This document shows, one piece after another, positions 1 to 8,774 of a stretch of DNA of 64,000 nucleotides; the stretch's first letter is position 1, and each line of letters opens with the position of its first letter. This DNA is from Rhizobiales bacterium 62-47 (GTDB taxonomy: Bacteria; Pseudomonadota; Alphaproteobacteria; Rhizobiales; Xanthobacteraceae). The notes below the pieces were generated by a model, which had not been told where the DNA came from, did not search any database, and worked only from the letters and a program-made list of their open reading frames with translations. The stretch lies in assembly GCA_001899255.1 (NCBI GenBank), contig MKVX01000013.1, forward strand, positions 1 through 64,000. The letters run 5' to 3'. The position numbers and the translations under genes were made by a program.

Positions 1-120
1 CAGCGCCCCGAGCGCATCCCGCTCGACCTGCGCATGGAGCTGCATCACCGCACCGACCGTCTCGGCCAGGCCTATCGCCGTTGGCTCGGATCTCTCGGAA
101 TCCACTACGGCACGATTTGA
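1..120 (+). CDS. C-terminal end of an unrecognised protein (partial)
   Basis: Frame 1 is open from the window edge to a TGA at 118-120 and gives 39 residues ending in GSLGIHYGTI. The piece is rich in Arg and His, lacks membrane character and has no motif I recognise. The next gene on the same strand starts 130 bases later, so it may or may not belong to the following transporter operon. It cannot be named from this fragment. Confidence 0.5.
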   Translation, partial: QRPERIPLDLRMELHHRTDRLGQAYRRWLGSLGIHYGTI

Positions 121-250
121 AGAAGCGACGCGCACTGCGGAATTAAGCGTTTGACGACGCACGGCGCGTGAGCCGGGCGACAATAACGACAGCACGAGTT
201 TGAGATCCAGCGATGCACCAAGGCCTTGCGACCATGGGGAGAGAACGCGC

Positions 251-1120
251 ATGAGTGGCGCAGTCATTAGTCAACAGATTGTCAACGCGCTTGCGCTCGG
301 CTCGGTCTACGCCATGATCGCCGTCGGCCTTGCGATGATCTACGGCGTGCTACGCATCCTGCACATCGCGCACGCCGGTGTTTATGCCGCGGGCGCTTAC
401 CTCGGCCTGTATTTCTTCAAGGTCACCGACAATTTCTTCATCGCGCTCGTGCTGTCGATGCTGATTACCGGTGTGCTCGGTGCGTTGATCGAACGCTTCA
501 TCTATCGGCCGATGCTGCCGAAGCCGCGCATTGTCGCGCTGATCGCCAGCATCGGATTGTTCATCTGCCTCTCCGATCTGTTCCGCATCATCGCCGGTCC
601 ATACCAGATGGCATTTGACTATCCGGCATTGAGCGGCCAAGTGACGATGTCCGGCTTATCGGTGCCGCGCGTCGATTTCGCCATCATCGGCGGGACCGCA
701 GCAATCTTCGGACTGTTGTGGTTCATCATGCAGAAGACCAATATCGGCTTCGGCATCCGCGCGGTGGCGCAGGACATCGAAACCGCGAAGGTGATGGGCA
801 TCAATGTCGATCGCAGCATTCAGGCGGTCTTCTTCCTGAGTTCGGCCATTGCGGCCTTCGGCGCGATCATGGTCTCGGTGCTCTACAACGCCGTCTACAC
901 CAACATGGGTGACATGATCGGCTACAAGGGCCTCGCTCTGATCGTGATCGGCGGCTTCGGCAGCTTGCCGGGCGCAGCGCTCGCCGCCTTCCTGCTCGGT
1001 TTCGCCGAAACCATTTTCACCACCTATTCCGACGTGCCGCTTTCTCGTGAAGGCATCGCGATGTTCATGTTGGTCCTGTTGATCCTGTTCCGTCCACAGG
1101 GCCTGTTAGGAAAGGCATAG
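251..1120 (+). CDS. Branched-chain amino acid-type ABC transporter permease, LivH family
   Basis: Inner-membrane permease of about 289 residues, the usual LivH length, almost entirely hydrophobic with about eight likely membrane spans. The region around residues 160-200 (GIRAVAQDIETAKVMGI) is the cytoplasmic loop of LivH proteins that contacts the ATPases. The ATG at 251 is preferred over an upstream in-frame start at 200 because GGGGAG lies just ahead of it and the N-terminus then begins with a LivH-like amphipathic segment. It is first of four tightly packed genes (permease, permease, ATPase, ATPase). The substrate cannot be read from a permease; amino acids and many small carboxylates or amides use this family. 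Confidence 0.9.
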   Translation: MSGAVISQQIVNALALGSVYAMIAVGLAMIYGVLRILHIAHAGVYAAGAYLGLYFFKVTDNFFIALVLSMLITGVLGALIERFIYRPMLPKPRIVALIASIGLFICLSDLFRIIAGPYQMAFDYPALSGQVTMSGLSVPRVDFAIIGGTAAIFGLLWFIMQKTNIGFGIRAVAQDIETAKVMGINVDRSIQAVFFLSSAIAAFGAIMVSVLYNAVYTNMGDMIGYKGLALIVIGGFGSLPGAALAAFLLGFAETIFTTYSDVPLSREGIAMFMLVLLILFRPQGLLGKA

Positions 1121-1122
1121 CC

Positions 1123-2046
1123 GTGTTTGACGACTATACAGTCACCATTTTGATCATGATGGCCGTGTGGAGCATCGTGACGCTCGGCCTCAACGTCATC
1201 ACCGGTTTCGCCGGTCAATTCAATCTCGGTATCGGCGTCTACATGGGCACTGGTGCCTACGTGTCGGCGATGCTGACAACGCAGGCCGGCTTCGGCTTCT
1301 GGAGCGCGATGCCGCTTGCCATCGTCGCTGCCGCGATGATGGGCGCACTGACGGGACTTCCGGCGCTACGCGTGCGTGAAGACTCACTGGCGGTGCTGAC
1401 CATCGGCCTTGTCTTCGTCTTCGAATCGCTACTGGTCTATCTGCCGTACTTCGGCGGTCCGGTCGGCATTAGCCGGATTCCGCGCGCGACGTTTGCCGGC
1501 GTGCCGCTGACCAACAATGGCTACCTCGTCATTGCGTTGCTGGCACTCGCGGCTGCGATCGGCATCTGCTGGTACGTCAAGCGGTCATGGCTGGGACTGG
1601 CCTTGGAAAGCGTCCGCGAGGATGAGCACGCAACCAGTGTGATCGGCATCTATCCGGCGCGCTTCAAGCTCTATGCGTTCACGATCGGTGCCGCGCTCGC
1701 CGGTCTCGGCGGCGTTATCTACACCCACTTCATCCGCTTCATCTCGCCGTACGACTTCGGGTTCATGCCGTCGATCTACGTGCTGGTGATGCTGGTATTC
1801 GGTGGCATCGGCACCATTCGTGGCGCGGTGTTCGGTGCCTGCCTGCTGACGATGCTGCCGGAATTGATCCGCTTCGTGCAGGACTACCGCAACCTGATGT
1901 ACGGCTGCGTTCTGGTTCTGCTGATGCTGTATCAACCGCGCGGCCTGCTCGGCAGCGACAGCTTTGTTTGGCTGCAGCTCCTGCGTGCCAAGAACAGCCT
2001 GCGTCTCTTCTTCACCAACGGACGATCCTATGCTCAAAATTCATGA
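1123..2046 (+). CDS. Branched-chain amino acid-type ABC transporter permease, LivM family
   Basis: 307-residue inner-membrane permease with a GTG start two bases after the stop of the upstream LivH-type gene. The segment near residues 160-200 (ALESVREDEHATSVIGI, then FKLYAFTIGAALAG) is the conserved LivM loop. It forms the heterodimeric channel with the LivH-type protein. The last 17 bases overlap the following ATPase gene, which suggests translational coupling. The substrate is unknown. Confidence 0.9.
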   Translation: MFDDYTVTILIMMAVWSIVTLGLNVITGFAGQFNLGIGVYMGTGAYVSAMLTTQAGFGFWSAMPLAIVAAAMMGALTGLPALRVREDSLAVLTIGLVFVFESLLVYLPYFGGPVGISRIPRATFAGVPLTNNGYLVIALLALAAAIGICWYVKRSWLGLALESVREDEHATSVIGIYPARFKLYAFTIGAALAGLGGVIYTHFIRFISPYDFGFMPSIYVLVMLVFGGIGTIRGAVFGACLLTMLPELIRFVQDYRNLMYGCVLVLLMLYQPRGLLGSDSFVWLQLLRAKNSLRLFFTNGRSYAQNS

Positions 2047-2770
2047 TGCAACCCGGAAGTTTGGTGGTCTGACGGCAGTCAACCAGGTGTCGTTCGGTGT
2101 CGATGCGCAAGAGATTCTCGGCGTCATCGGTCCCAACGGCGCCGGCAAGACGACGTTCTTCAATCTGGTCAGCGGCGCGATTCCGCTGTCGTCCGGCCAG
2201 ATTGTATTCAACGGCGTCAACACCGGTGGCATGGCGCCGCATCGCATTGCGCATCTTGGCATCGGCAGGACGTTCCAGATCGTTCGCCCCTTCGGCGAGT
2301 TAACGGTGCTGGAAAATGCCATGGCCGGTATCGGTTCTCGCTTCTGCACGAATTTCGTGCGTTCGCTGGGTCTCTACCAGCGTCGCCTTCACCTCGATGA
2401 GGCCCGCGAATTGCTGTCGCGGACGCATCTTTTGCCCTACCAGAACGAGACCGCACGCAATCTGCCGCTCGGCTTGCTGCGCCGGCTCGAGATCGCGCGC
2501 GCGCTGGCGCTACGACCCAAGCTCATCCTGCTTGATGAGTCGTTCTCCGGCCTTAGCCACAAGGAGGCCGCGTCGCTGGTCGATCTGGTGCGTGAGTTGC
2601 GGCGCGACGGCATGACCGTGCTGCTGATCGAACACAACATGCAGATCACCATGGATCTGTGCGATCGTCTCGTCGTGCTCGATCGCGGCCAGAAGATCGC
2701 TGAAGGATTGCCGGCCTCGGTCAGAAACGATGAGCGGGTGATCGCGGCTTACCTGGGGAACGATGACTGA
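2030..2770 (+). CDS. ABC transporter ATP-binding protein, LivG family
   Basis: 246-residue ATPase. Walker A is GPNGAGKTTFF near residue 35, Walker B is LILLDES near residue 160, and an EHNM switch-type histidine follows. The signature motif is unusual: where most ABC proteins have LSGGQ it reads LPLGLLRRLEIARAL. The ATG at 2030 lies inside the end of livM and gives the typical MLKIHDATRKFGG start; in-frame codons further upstream would only add a non-family extension. It energises uptake with the LivF-type protein encoded next. Confidence 0.9.
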   Translation: MLKIHDATRKFGGLTAVNQVSFGVDAQEILGVIGPNGAGKTTFFNLVSGAIPLSSGQIVFNGVNTGGMAPHRIAHLGIGRTFQIVRPFGELTVLENAMAGIGSRFCTNFVRSLGLYQRRLHLDEARELLSRTHLLPYQNETARNLPLGLLRRLEIARALALRPKLILLDESFSGLSHKEAASLVDLVRELRRDGMTVLLIEHNMQITMDLCDRLVVLDRGQKIAEGLPASVRNDERVIAAYLGNDD

Positions 2771-3474
2771 TGATCCAGCTTCACAATGTGAACGCATATT
2801 ATGGGCGCGTGCAGGCGCTGCGCTCGGTCTCGATGAACCTGACGGCGGGCAAGATCTTTTCCGTGCTCGGCGCCAATGGTGCCGGCAAGACCACATTGTT
2901 GCGCAGCATCCTCGGCCTGGCCCAGACCACAGGTTCGATCCATTTCGAGGGTGAGGATATCTCGGCCTTGCCGACCTATGAGCGGGTGCGGCGAGGCATC
3001 GCCGTCGTGCCGGAAGGGCGGCGGCTGTTTTCCGAATTCACCGTCGGAGAAAATCTCCGCATTGGTGCGATCAACCGTACCGACCGCGCCGAAGTGGATG
3101 CCGACATCGACGAGATGTGCACGTTCTTCCCGATTTTGCGCAAGCGCTTCGAGCAGCCGTCGGGCACGCTGTCCGGCGGCGAAGGGCAGATGCTCGCGCT
3201 GAGCCGGGCGTTGCTCTCGCGGCCAAAGCTACTGTTGCTGGATGAACCGTCGGTCGGCCTGATGCCGATCGCAGTGTCGGATATCTTCAACATGGTCGGC
3301 AAGATCTGTCGCGACAAGGGATTGACGGTGCTGCTGGTCGAGCAGAATGCCAAGAAGGCGTTGCAGATTGCCGACAATGCGGCGGTGCTGGAGCTTGGCG
3401 CCGTTGCCTTCGAAGGCGACGTCGAGACCCTGAAGGCGGACGGTCGTCTCAAGGAGGCTTATCTCGGCCATTGA
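2770..3474 (+). CDS. ABC transporter ATP-binding protein, LivF family
   Basis: 234-residue ATPase with Walker A GANGAGKTTLL near residue 37, a standard signature LSGGEGQMLALSRAL near residue 135 and Walker B LLLLDEPSVGL. It carries the LivF-typical segment VPEGRRLFSEFTV. Its ATG shares one base with the livG stop (TGATG), so it is the last, translationally coupled member of the operon. No periplasmic binding protein follows. If there is one, it lies upstream of this window or elsewhere in the genome. Confidence 0.9.
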   Translation: MIQLHNVNAYYGRVQALRSVSMNLTAGKIFSVLGANGAGKTTLLRSILGLAQTTGSIHFEGEDISALPTYERVRRGIAVVPEGRRLFSEFTVGENLRIGAINRTDRAEVDADIDEMCTFFPILRKRFEQPSGTLSGGEGQMLALSRALLSRPKLLLLDEPSVGLMPIAVSDIFNMVGKICRDKGLTVLLVEQNAKKALQIADNAAVLELGAVAFEGDVETLKADGRLKEAYLGH

Positions 3475-3489
3475 TGTCGGTTGCTTTGC

Positions 3490-3517
3490 GCCGGTGAGAT
3501 GCAGTTAGTCTCGCCGG
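3490..3517. terminator. Possible hairpin between convergent genes
   Basis: GCCGGTGAGA (3490-3499) pairs with TCTCGCCGG (3509-3517) with one mismatch. It sits between livF (stop 3474) and the oppositely oriented epimerase-like gene, whose stop lies inside it. There is no clear T-run, so termination is only a guess. Confidence 0.35.
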
Positions 3518-4575
3518 ACAGCAAGCGCGCGGCGATCGACCTTGCCGTCGAGCACGCGTGTAGCGAAGCCGGACAGCGTGACCGCACTAATCCGGTCGGA
3601 GGTGCCGTCGATCCGAATGGTCAACGTCCCGCCCGGCATGATGACATCGACCTTCGCATCGACGAGTCCGCGTGCAAATGCCGCGCTGGCAGCGGCGGAC
3701 GCGCTCGACCCCGAGGCCATGGTCGGTCCTTCGCCACGCTCGTAGATCATTAGTTCGACATGCGCTCGATCTCGCACGCGCGCCCATTGCAGATTGCTGC
3801 CATTGGCGAAGGCCGCTTGATCGCGTCGCGTGTTGTCCGGACGAAACGCGATGCTGCGCAACGCATCGTCGGCGGCATGCAGCGTCGCGAGGTCGGGCAG
3901 GGGCTCTTTGGAGTCGAGGAAAGTCACACAATGTGGATTGCCAATGTCGAGCAGGGTGCTGCTCGGCCAGGCATCGGTGCGGCCGGTCAGCCGCGATCCG
4001 ATGGCCGCCAGCGGCGCAACGGTGAAGGAAATTCCGGTTCGCGATGCCGCGGCGTCGTTGGCATGGACCAGTTGCGCATTGGCGGCAATCGCGGCCATTC
4101 CGAATCGCGGCGCCTGCGGGATGGTGACATCGATGCGAAGATCGTCGCCACCCACGAGATGGACCGGGGCAAAATTGCGCGTAGCGTTGCCGGAGGGAGC
4201 GTCTTCGATGATCTCGACGTTGAACCGTTCGCCTGTCCGAGCATAACCGGCGTCGCGCAGATACTCCGCAAAAATCCGGACTCCGTTGCCGCTGAAGCCC
4301 GCCGGGGTGCCATCGGAATTGATGATCCTCAGCTGAAAATGGCCGGCACCCGTTGGCGCGATGGGGCCGAACAAAAGCCCATTGGAGCCGATTCCCCAGC
4401 ATTCGTCGCAGAGCGTCCGCACCAGCCGCGATGCCGGTTGCGGCACCCCGCCACGCGTTTCGATCAGTTCCGGTTCGTTCTGCCAGTCGCGCGGATCGAG
4501 AATGAGATAGCTGTTGCCAAGCGCGTGATACTTGAAAAGGCGAAGTTCGCCGGCGGGTTGGTTGAAGGTTGACAC
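3505..4575 (-). CDS. Diaminopimelate epimerase-like protein with both catalytic cysteines replaced by serine
   Basis: 356 residues, somewhat longer than most DapF proteins (about 275-290). The N-terminus LFKYHALGNSYLILD matches the DapF opening KMHGLGNDFVVVD, and INSDGT followed by GNGVR matches the first active-site segment. Where DapF has CGNG this protein has FSGNG (Ser95, codon AGC). Where DapF has the second cysteine in ACGTG it has ASGSS (Ser288, codon TCG). I checked both codons on the minus strand. True DapF needs both cysteines as acid and base, so it is unlikely to be the lysine/peptidoglycan enzyme. It may be an epimerase, dehydratase or isomerase acting on another 2-amino or hydroxy acid. 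The start is GTG with a weak ribosome site. It lies tail to tail with a Liv-type transporter. Confidence 0.8.
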   Translation of the reverse strand: MSTFNQPAGELRLFKYHALGNSYLILDPRDWQNEPELIETRGGVPQPASRLVRTLCDECWGIGSNGLLFGPIAPTGAGHFQLRIINSDGTPAGFSGNGVRIFAEYLRDAGYARTGERFNVEIIEDAPSGNATRNFAPVHLVGGDDLRIDVTIPQAPRFGMAAIAANAQLVHANDAAASRTGISFTVAPLAAIGSRLTGRTDAWPSSTLLDIGNPHCVTFLDSKEPLPDLATLHAADDALRSIAFRPDNTRRDQAAFANGSNLQWARVRDRAHVELMIYERGEGPTMASGSSASAAASAAFARGLVDAKVDVIMPGGTLTIRIDGTSDRISAVTLSGFATRVLDGKVDRRALAVRRD

Positions 4576-4698
4576 GGTGCAGCGGTACCTGAGTTGGTCG
4601 GAGCGGCGAGGTATAGTCTCATTCCGTCATTCTGGCACGGCCATTGGCGCCGGCAGAAGCAATTTCGTTCTGCCGGCACATCGTTCGATGTCGTGCGG

Positions 4699-6876
4699 CT
4701 ACGCTTTCATGCTCGCGGCTTGAACCGCGGCGAGCGCCGTCATGTTCACCAGGCCGCGCACAGTCGTTGTCGCGCTGAGGATATGGGCGGGCCGTGCCGT
4801 CCCGAGCAGAATCGGTCCGACCGTGACGCCATCGCCGGACACCACCTTGAGCGTATTGAAGGTGATGCTGGCGGCATCCAGATTCGGCATCACCAGCAGA
4901 TTGGGCTCGCCGCTGAGACTCGATCCGTAACCGTTGCGTTTCCCGAGCGCCATCTCGACGGGAATCTCGCAGTCGATCTCGATCAGGGGATCGCGCGACC
5001 GGAGCAACGCCATGGCCGCACGAACCTTGCCGGCGGACTGCGTCGAGGCACTGCCGCCGGATGCGTGTGAGACGAGAGCGATCCGCGGAACGATGCCGAA
5101 GTGGCGCAGTTCGCTGGCTGCAAGGGTCGCGATCTCGGCCAGTTGCTCGGCGCTGGGATCGGCATTGATGTAGGTATCGCAGATGAACAACGTATGCTGC
5201 GGCAGCATTAATAGATTCATCGTGGCAAACAGCTTGCCGCCGGCGCGGGGGCCGATGCCATCAGCCACCTTTGCAAGGTGCTCGCCAAAGCTGCCGCCGG
5301 ACAAACCGCAGATCAGCGCGTCGGCTTCGTCGTGCCGGATCAGTGCCGCTGCGTGCTCGATCGATGCGTTGTCGTCGTTGGCAACGATATCGATATCCTT
5401 GCCGGTTTGCAGCCGCAGGCCGAGCTTGCGGATATTGGAGAGAATCGTCTCGGGATGGCCGAGCAGCACCGGATATGCCAATCGTTCGTCGACCGCGATC
5501 TGCGCCGCACGCAATACACGCGCGTCCTCGCCTTCGGCGAATACGACGCGCTGCAGGCGATTGGTCGCGGCAGAGAAGACCGGTCGCATGATGTTGCCGG
5601 AGCGATAGACGAAACTTTCCAGCCGATGCCGGTAGGCTTCGAAATCCGCTATTGGCAATGTCGCAACGCCGCTGTCGATCGCCGCCTTTGCGACGGCCGG
5701 GGCCACGGTCGTGATGAGGCGCGGATCGAACGGCCGCGGAATGAAGAAGTCCGGTCCGAAGGTGACATCCTGTTGGCTGTAGGCAAATGCGGCGCTGTCG
5801 GTCGGCTCGCGTCGCGCCAGTTCGGCGATGGCGTGTAGCGCGGCGAGTTTCATCTCGGCATTGATGGTGGTCGCGCCGACGTCGAGCGCACCACGAAAGA
5901 TGAAAGGAAAGCACAACACGTTATTGACCTGATTCGGATAGTCCGAGCGGCCGGTGGCTATGATCGCATCGGGACGCACCTTGATCGCATCCTCGGGACG
6001 TATTTCCGGATCGGGGTTCGCGAGCGCCAGAATGATCGGTTGCGCCGCCATGGTCTTGACCATGTCCGCAGTCAGTACACCGGCGGTCGAGAGGCCGAGA
6101 AAGATATCGGTGCCAGCCGTAGCGTCGGCGAGCGTGCGGGCGCTGGTGGCTTGCGCATAACTTTCCTTCTCGGCATTCATGGATTCGTTGCGGCCACGAT
6201 AGATCACGCCCTTGGAATCGACGACGCAGATGTTGTTCTTGTCTAGGCCGAGCCCGACCAGAATATCCAGACAGGCGATCGCCGCTGCGCCCGCGCCGGA
6301 ACACACCAGTTTGACTTTCTCGATCGGCTTGCCGACGATCAACAGCGCATTCAGCACGGCAGCGCCGACAATGATGGCGGTGCCATGCTGGTCGTCGTGG
6401 AACACCGGAATATTCATCCGCTCGCGCAGCTTTTTCTCGATGTAGAAGCATTGCGGCGCCTGAATATCCTCGAGATTGATGCCGCCGAACGTCGGCTCCA
6501 TCGCCGCGATGATGTCGACGAGCTTGTCCGGGTCGGACTCGTCGAGTTCGATGTCGAACACGTCGATGCCGGCGAACTTCTTGAACAGGCAGCCTTTGCC
6601 TTCCATCACCGGCTTGCCGGCAAGCGCACCGATGTTGCCAAGCCCGAGCACCGCTGAACCGTTGGTGACGACGGCGACCAGATTGCCGCGCGAGGTCAGC
6701 GACCGCGCCAGTGCCGGTGTCCGCGCGATAGCGGTGCAGGCCGCGGCCACGCCTGGCGAATACGCCAGCGACAGGTCGCGCTGGCTGCCCAGCGGCTTGG
6801 TCGGCACCACCGAGATTTTGCCCGATGTTGGGAAGCAATGATAATCGATCGCGGCCTGTTCGAGCTGCTCATCCAT
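4699..6876 (-). CDS. maeB: NADP-dependent malic enzyme with C-terminal phosphotransacetylase domain
   Basis: About 725 residues, the length of the large MaeB-type malic enzymes. Residues 1-430 form the malic domain ([12 protein letters not shown] near the N-terminus, the metal-site stretch FHDDQHGTA, and the nucleotide-binding segment [13 protein letters not shown]). Residues 430 onward resemble phosphotransacetylase ([25 protein letters not shown]), a domain known in this family to bind acetyl-CoA for regulation rather than to catalyse. It converts malate to pyruvate, CO2 and NADPH in the cytoplasm. An ATG at 6876 and a GTG one codon upstream are both possible, with AAGG 6-9 bases ahead. Confidence 0.93.
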   Translation of the reverse strand: MDEQLEQAAIDYHCFPTSGKISVVPTKPLGSQRDLSLAYSPGVAAACTAIARTPALARSLTSRGNLVAVVTNGSAVLGLGNIGALAGKPVMEGKGCLFKKFAGIDVFDIELDESDPDKLVDIIAAMEPTFGGINLEDIQAPQCFYIEKKLRERMNIPVFHDDQHGTAIIVGAAVLNALLIVGKPIEKVKLVCSGAGAAAIACLDILVGLGLDKNNICVVDSKGVIYRGRNESMNAEKESYAQATSARTLADATAGTDIFLGLSTAGVLTADMVKTMAAQPIILALANPDPEIRPEDAIKVRPDAIIATGRSDYPNQVNNVLCFPFIFRGALDVGATTINAEMKLAALHAIAELARREPTDSAAFAYSQQDVTFGPDFFIPRPFDPRLITTVAPAVAKAAIDSGVATLPIADFEAYRHRLESFVYRSGNIMRPVFSAATNRLQRVVFAEGEDARVLRAAQIAVDERLAYPVLLGHPETILSNIRKLGLRLQTGKDIDIVANDDNASIEHAAALIRHDEADALICGLSGGSFGEHLAKVADGIGPRAGGKLFATMNLLMLPQHTLFICDTYINADPSAEQLAEIATLAASELRHFGIVPRIALVSHASGGSASTQSAGKVRAAMALLRSRDPLIEIDCEIPVEMALGKRNGYGSSLSGEPNLLVMPNLDAASITFNTLKVVSGDGVTVGPILLGTARPAHILSATTTVRGLVNMTALAAVQAASMKA

Positions 6877-7059
6877 CACGGAGGTCCTTTGCTGGGCTGA
6901 TTGTAGTGGGCGGAAGGGTCTGACGCGGTGACGATGCAGGTGCTGCGAACGCGGCGCGCGGGGTCTAAAGCTCGCCGGTTCGAAATCTCTGGCCTTCGCG
7001 GCCCTGCGGGAGGCAGACGATTTCCCCTAAGTGACGTTTATTTCACTTTAAATGTAACA

Positions 7060-7078
7060 TGAAACGTGTAAAGTTTCA
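7060..7078. promoter_or_regulatory. Inverted repeat in the promoter region of the FAD oxidoreductase gene
   Basis: TGAAAC (7060-7065) and GTTTCA (7073-7078) form a perfect inverted repeat with a 7-base spacer, in an AT-rich stretch (about 7030-7120) unlike its surroundings. A TTGACA (7094-7099) lies just downstream and could be a -35 element, but no convincing -10 follows. The rest of the 6877-7140 gap shows nothing else I can name. Confidence 0.35.
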
Positions 7079-7140
7079 AATTAGTTTTCTAGCTTGACAA
7101 TTGCCCCGTCATTCATAAAATGAAGAATGAAAGACGAAGT

Positions 7141-8619
7141 ATGGAAATCCATCTCATGGCCACACAAGCGACAGTAATTCCGGTCCCTGCGGAGTTCTCG
7201 ATGACTGAGCGGCTGTATCGGCCGCCACCGTTGCCGGATGCCACTGAGCGGCTGGCAAAGTTGACTGCGCAGGCGCGGGATGACATCCGGATCCTGGAGT
7301 TCCCGAAGCGGATGCTGCCGTTCGAACGTAAACCGGGCGTCTTCGAAGTCGCAGTTATCGGTGCTGGCCAGACCGGCCTCGGCGTGTCGTTCGGCCTGTT
7401 CCGGCACGGCATCAAGAACACCATCATCCTCGACCAGAACCCGCGCGGCCGGCAGGGGCCTTGGCGCACATATGCGCGGAACCATCTGCTACGCACCAAG
7501 AAGGACTCCACGGGCGGTCTCGACTGGGGCATTCCGAGCCTGCACTTCATCCGCTGGTCGGAAGCCCGCTTCGGCGCCGACTATTACGAGAGCATTCAAA
7601 AAATTCCGCGCTCGATCTGGGCGGACTATCTCGACTGGTTCACCGATACGGTCGATCTGCCGGCGCAATACGAAACGGCGGTGCGCGATATTCGCTGGAA
7701 CGCGGCGGAGCGTTACTTCGAACTGCAGACCAGCAAAGGCGTGGTGAAGGCGGAATTCGTCGTGATGTGCACCGGCATCGAAAGTGCCGGCAAGCATCGC
7801 TTCCCGCGCATTGTCGAAGAACGCCTGCCGACCCACGCCTACGCGCACACCATGACCGAGCCGGCGGTTGCGCATCTGCGCGACAAGGACGTCGTGGTGA
7901 TCGGTGGGGGCGCCAGCGCATTCGACTGGGCCAATGCCGTGCTTGCAGCTGGAGCAAAGAGTGTCGATCTGATGATCCGGCGCGGCAATCTCCCCGCCGT
8001 GCATCGCGTCTGCTGGGGCAGCCGCTGGATCGGCTATCACCGTCACTATATCGATCTGCCGGATGAGATGAAGTGGAGCTACAGCCTCGCCGATCTCGAC
8101 CTCGGTGTGCCGCCGCCGCGCGATACCTATTATGAAGCGGTGCGCGATCCGCGCTTCCGTATCTTCGGCAATGCCGGTATCGACGACGTCCGCTACGAGA
8201 ACGGCAAGATCGTCGGGACGTACGGCGGGACGCCGTTCACCCACGACTTCATGATTTGCGGCACCGGCTCGAACAACTCGATTTTCGGCCAGACCGAACT
8301 GCAGGCGATCCTGCCGCACATCCAGATATGGAAGGATGTCTTCAAGCCGAAGGATGGTCGCACCCATCCCGAGATGGAGCTCAGCCCCTATCTCGGCAAG
8401 TCGTTGCAGTTCATTCCGAAGCGGCCGGAGGACGATTTCGTCGAGCGCATCTATTACCTCTGCTCCGGCGTCGCGCATCTCAGCGGCTTCCGCTGCAATC
8501 TGTCCGCCATCCAATTCGTGGCGAAACGGGTCTGCGACGATATCTCGCGGCACATCTTCCTCGATCATCGCGATGAGGTGAAAGCGGCATTCGATGCGTT
8601 CGACCTGTGGGAAGAATAG
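7141..8619 (+). CDS. FAD/NAD(P)-binding oxidoreductase, flavin monooxygenase-like
   Basis: About 492 residues with two dinucleotide-binding motifs: VAVIGAGQTGLG near the N-terminus for FAD and VVVIGGGASAFDWA near residue 255 for NAD(P)H. That order is typical of flavin-containing or Baeyer-Villiger-like monooxygenases and lysine/ornithine hydroxylases. No full BVMO fingerprint (FxGxxxHxxxWP) is visible, so the reaction is unassigned. The start is uncertain: in-frame ATGs occur at 7120, 7141, 7156 and 7201. The last has the best ribosome site (GGAG) and the first lies inside the putative promoter. The gene stands alone, with divergent maeB upstream and a terminator-containing gap downstream. 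Confidence 0.8.
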   Translation: MEIHLMATQATVIPVPAEFSMTERLYRPPPLPDATERLAKLTAQARDDIRILEFPKRMLPFERKPGVFEVAVIGAGQTGLGVSFGLFRHGIKNTIILDQNPRGRQGPWRTYARNHLLRTKKDSTGGLDWGIPSLHFIRWSEARFGADYYESIQKIPRSIWADYLDWFTDTVDLPAQYETAVRDIRWNAAERYFELQTSKGVVKAEFVVMCTGIESAGKHRFPRIVEERLPTHAYAHTMTEPAVAHLRDKDVVVIGGGASAFDWANAVLAAGAKSVDLMIRRGNLPAVHRVCWGSRWIGYHRHYIDLPDEMKWSYSLADLDLGVPPPRDTYYEAVRDPRFRIFGNAGIDDVRYENGKIVGTYGGTPFTHDFMICGTGSNNSIFGQTELQAILPHIQIWKDVFKPKDGRTHPEMELSPYLGKSLQFIPKRPEDDFVERIYYLCSGVAHLSGFRCNLSAIQFVAKRVCDDISRHIFLDHRDEVKAAFDAFDLWEE

Positions 8620-8722
8620 ATGAATTCATTCCAGTCGACTGGCTGCCCAAATGCAGCAGAGGCTGGCAGCGTTACGGGTCTGCGTCCCGCCGGGGCGTGC
8701 CCAAATGACTCCCAAAGACTTG
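8620..8722 (+). other. Possible structured leader before the molybdoenzyme gene
   Basis: This short gap contains a perfect 12-bp palindrome (CCAGTCGACTGG, 8631-8642), a GCTG/CAGC hairpin directly after it, and a 10-bp direct repeat (TGCCCAAATG at 8644-8653 and 8698-8707). It runs straight into the terminator at 8723. I do not recognise a known riboswitch class in it. Confidence 0.3.
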
Positions 8723-8752
8723 CCGGGGCTTTCCAGCCCCGGTCTTTCTTTG
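8723..8752 (+). terminator. Intrinsic terminator or attenuator just before the molybdoenzyme start
   Basis: CCGGGGCT (8723-8730), loop TTCC, AGCCCCGG (8735-8742), then TCTTTCTTTG. It is a perfect 8-bp GC-rich stem followed by a T-rich tract. It lies 104 bases after the stop of the upstream oxidoreductase but only about 22 bases before the next start codon, so it could end the first transcript, attenuate the second, or both. Confidence 0.7.
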
Positions 8753-8774
8753 TCGAGGTTTGACGGAGGCGGAT

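Noticed and set aside
3505..4575. Calling the epimerase-like gene dapF
   Set aside because: Both catalytic cysteines are serine, so the symbol would imply a function it probably lacks.
4633..4650. TGGCAC-N5-TTGGC resembling a sigma-54 promoter
   Set aside because: It points rightward, but the genes there run leftward, and the -12 element is imperfect.
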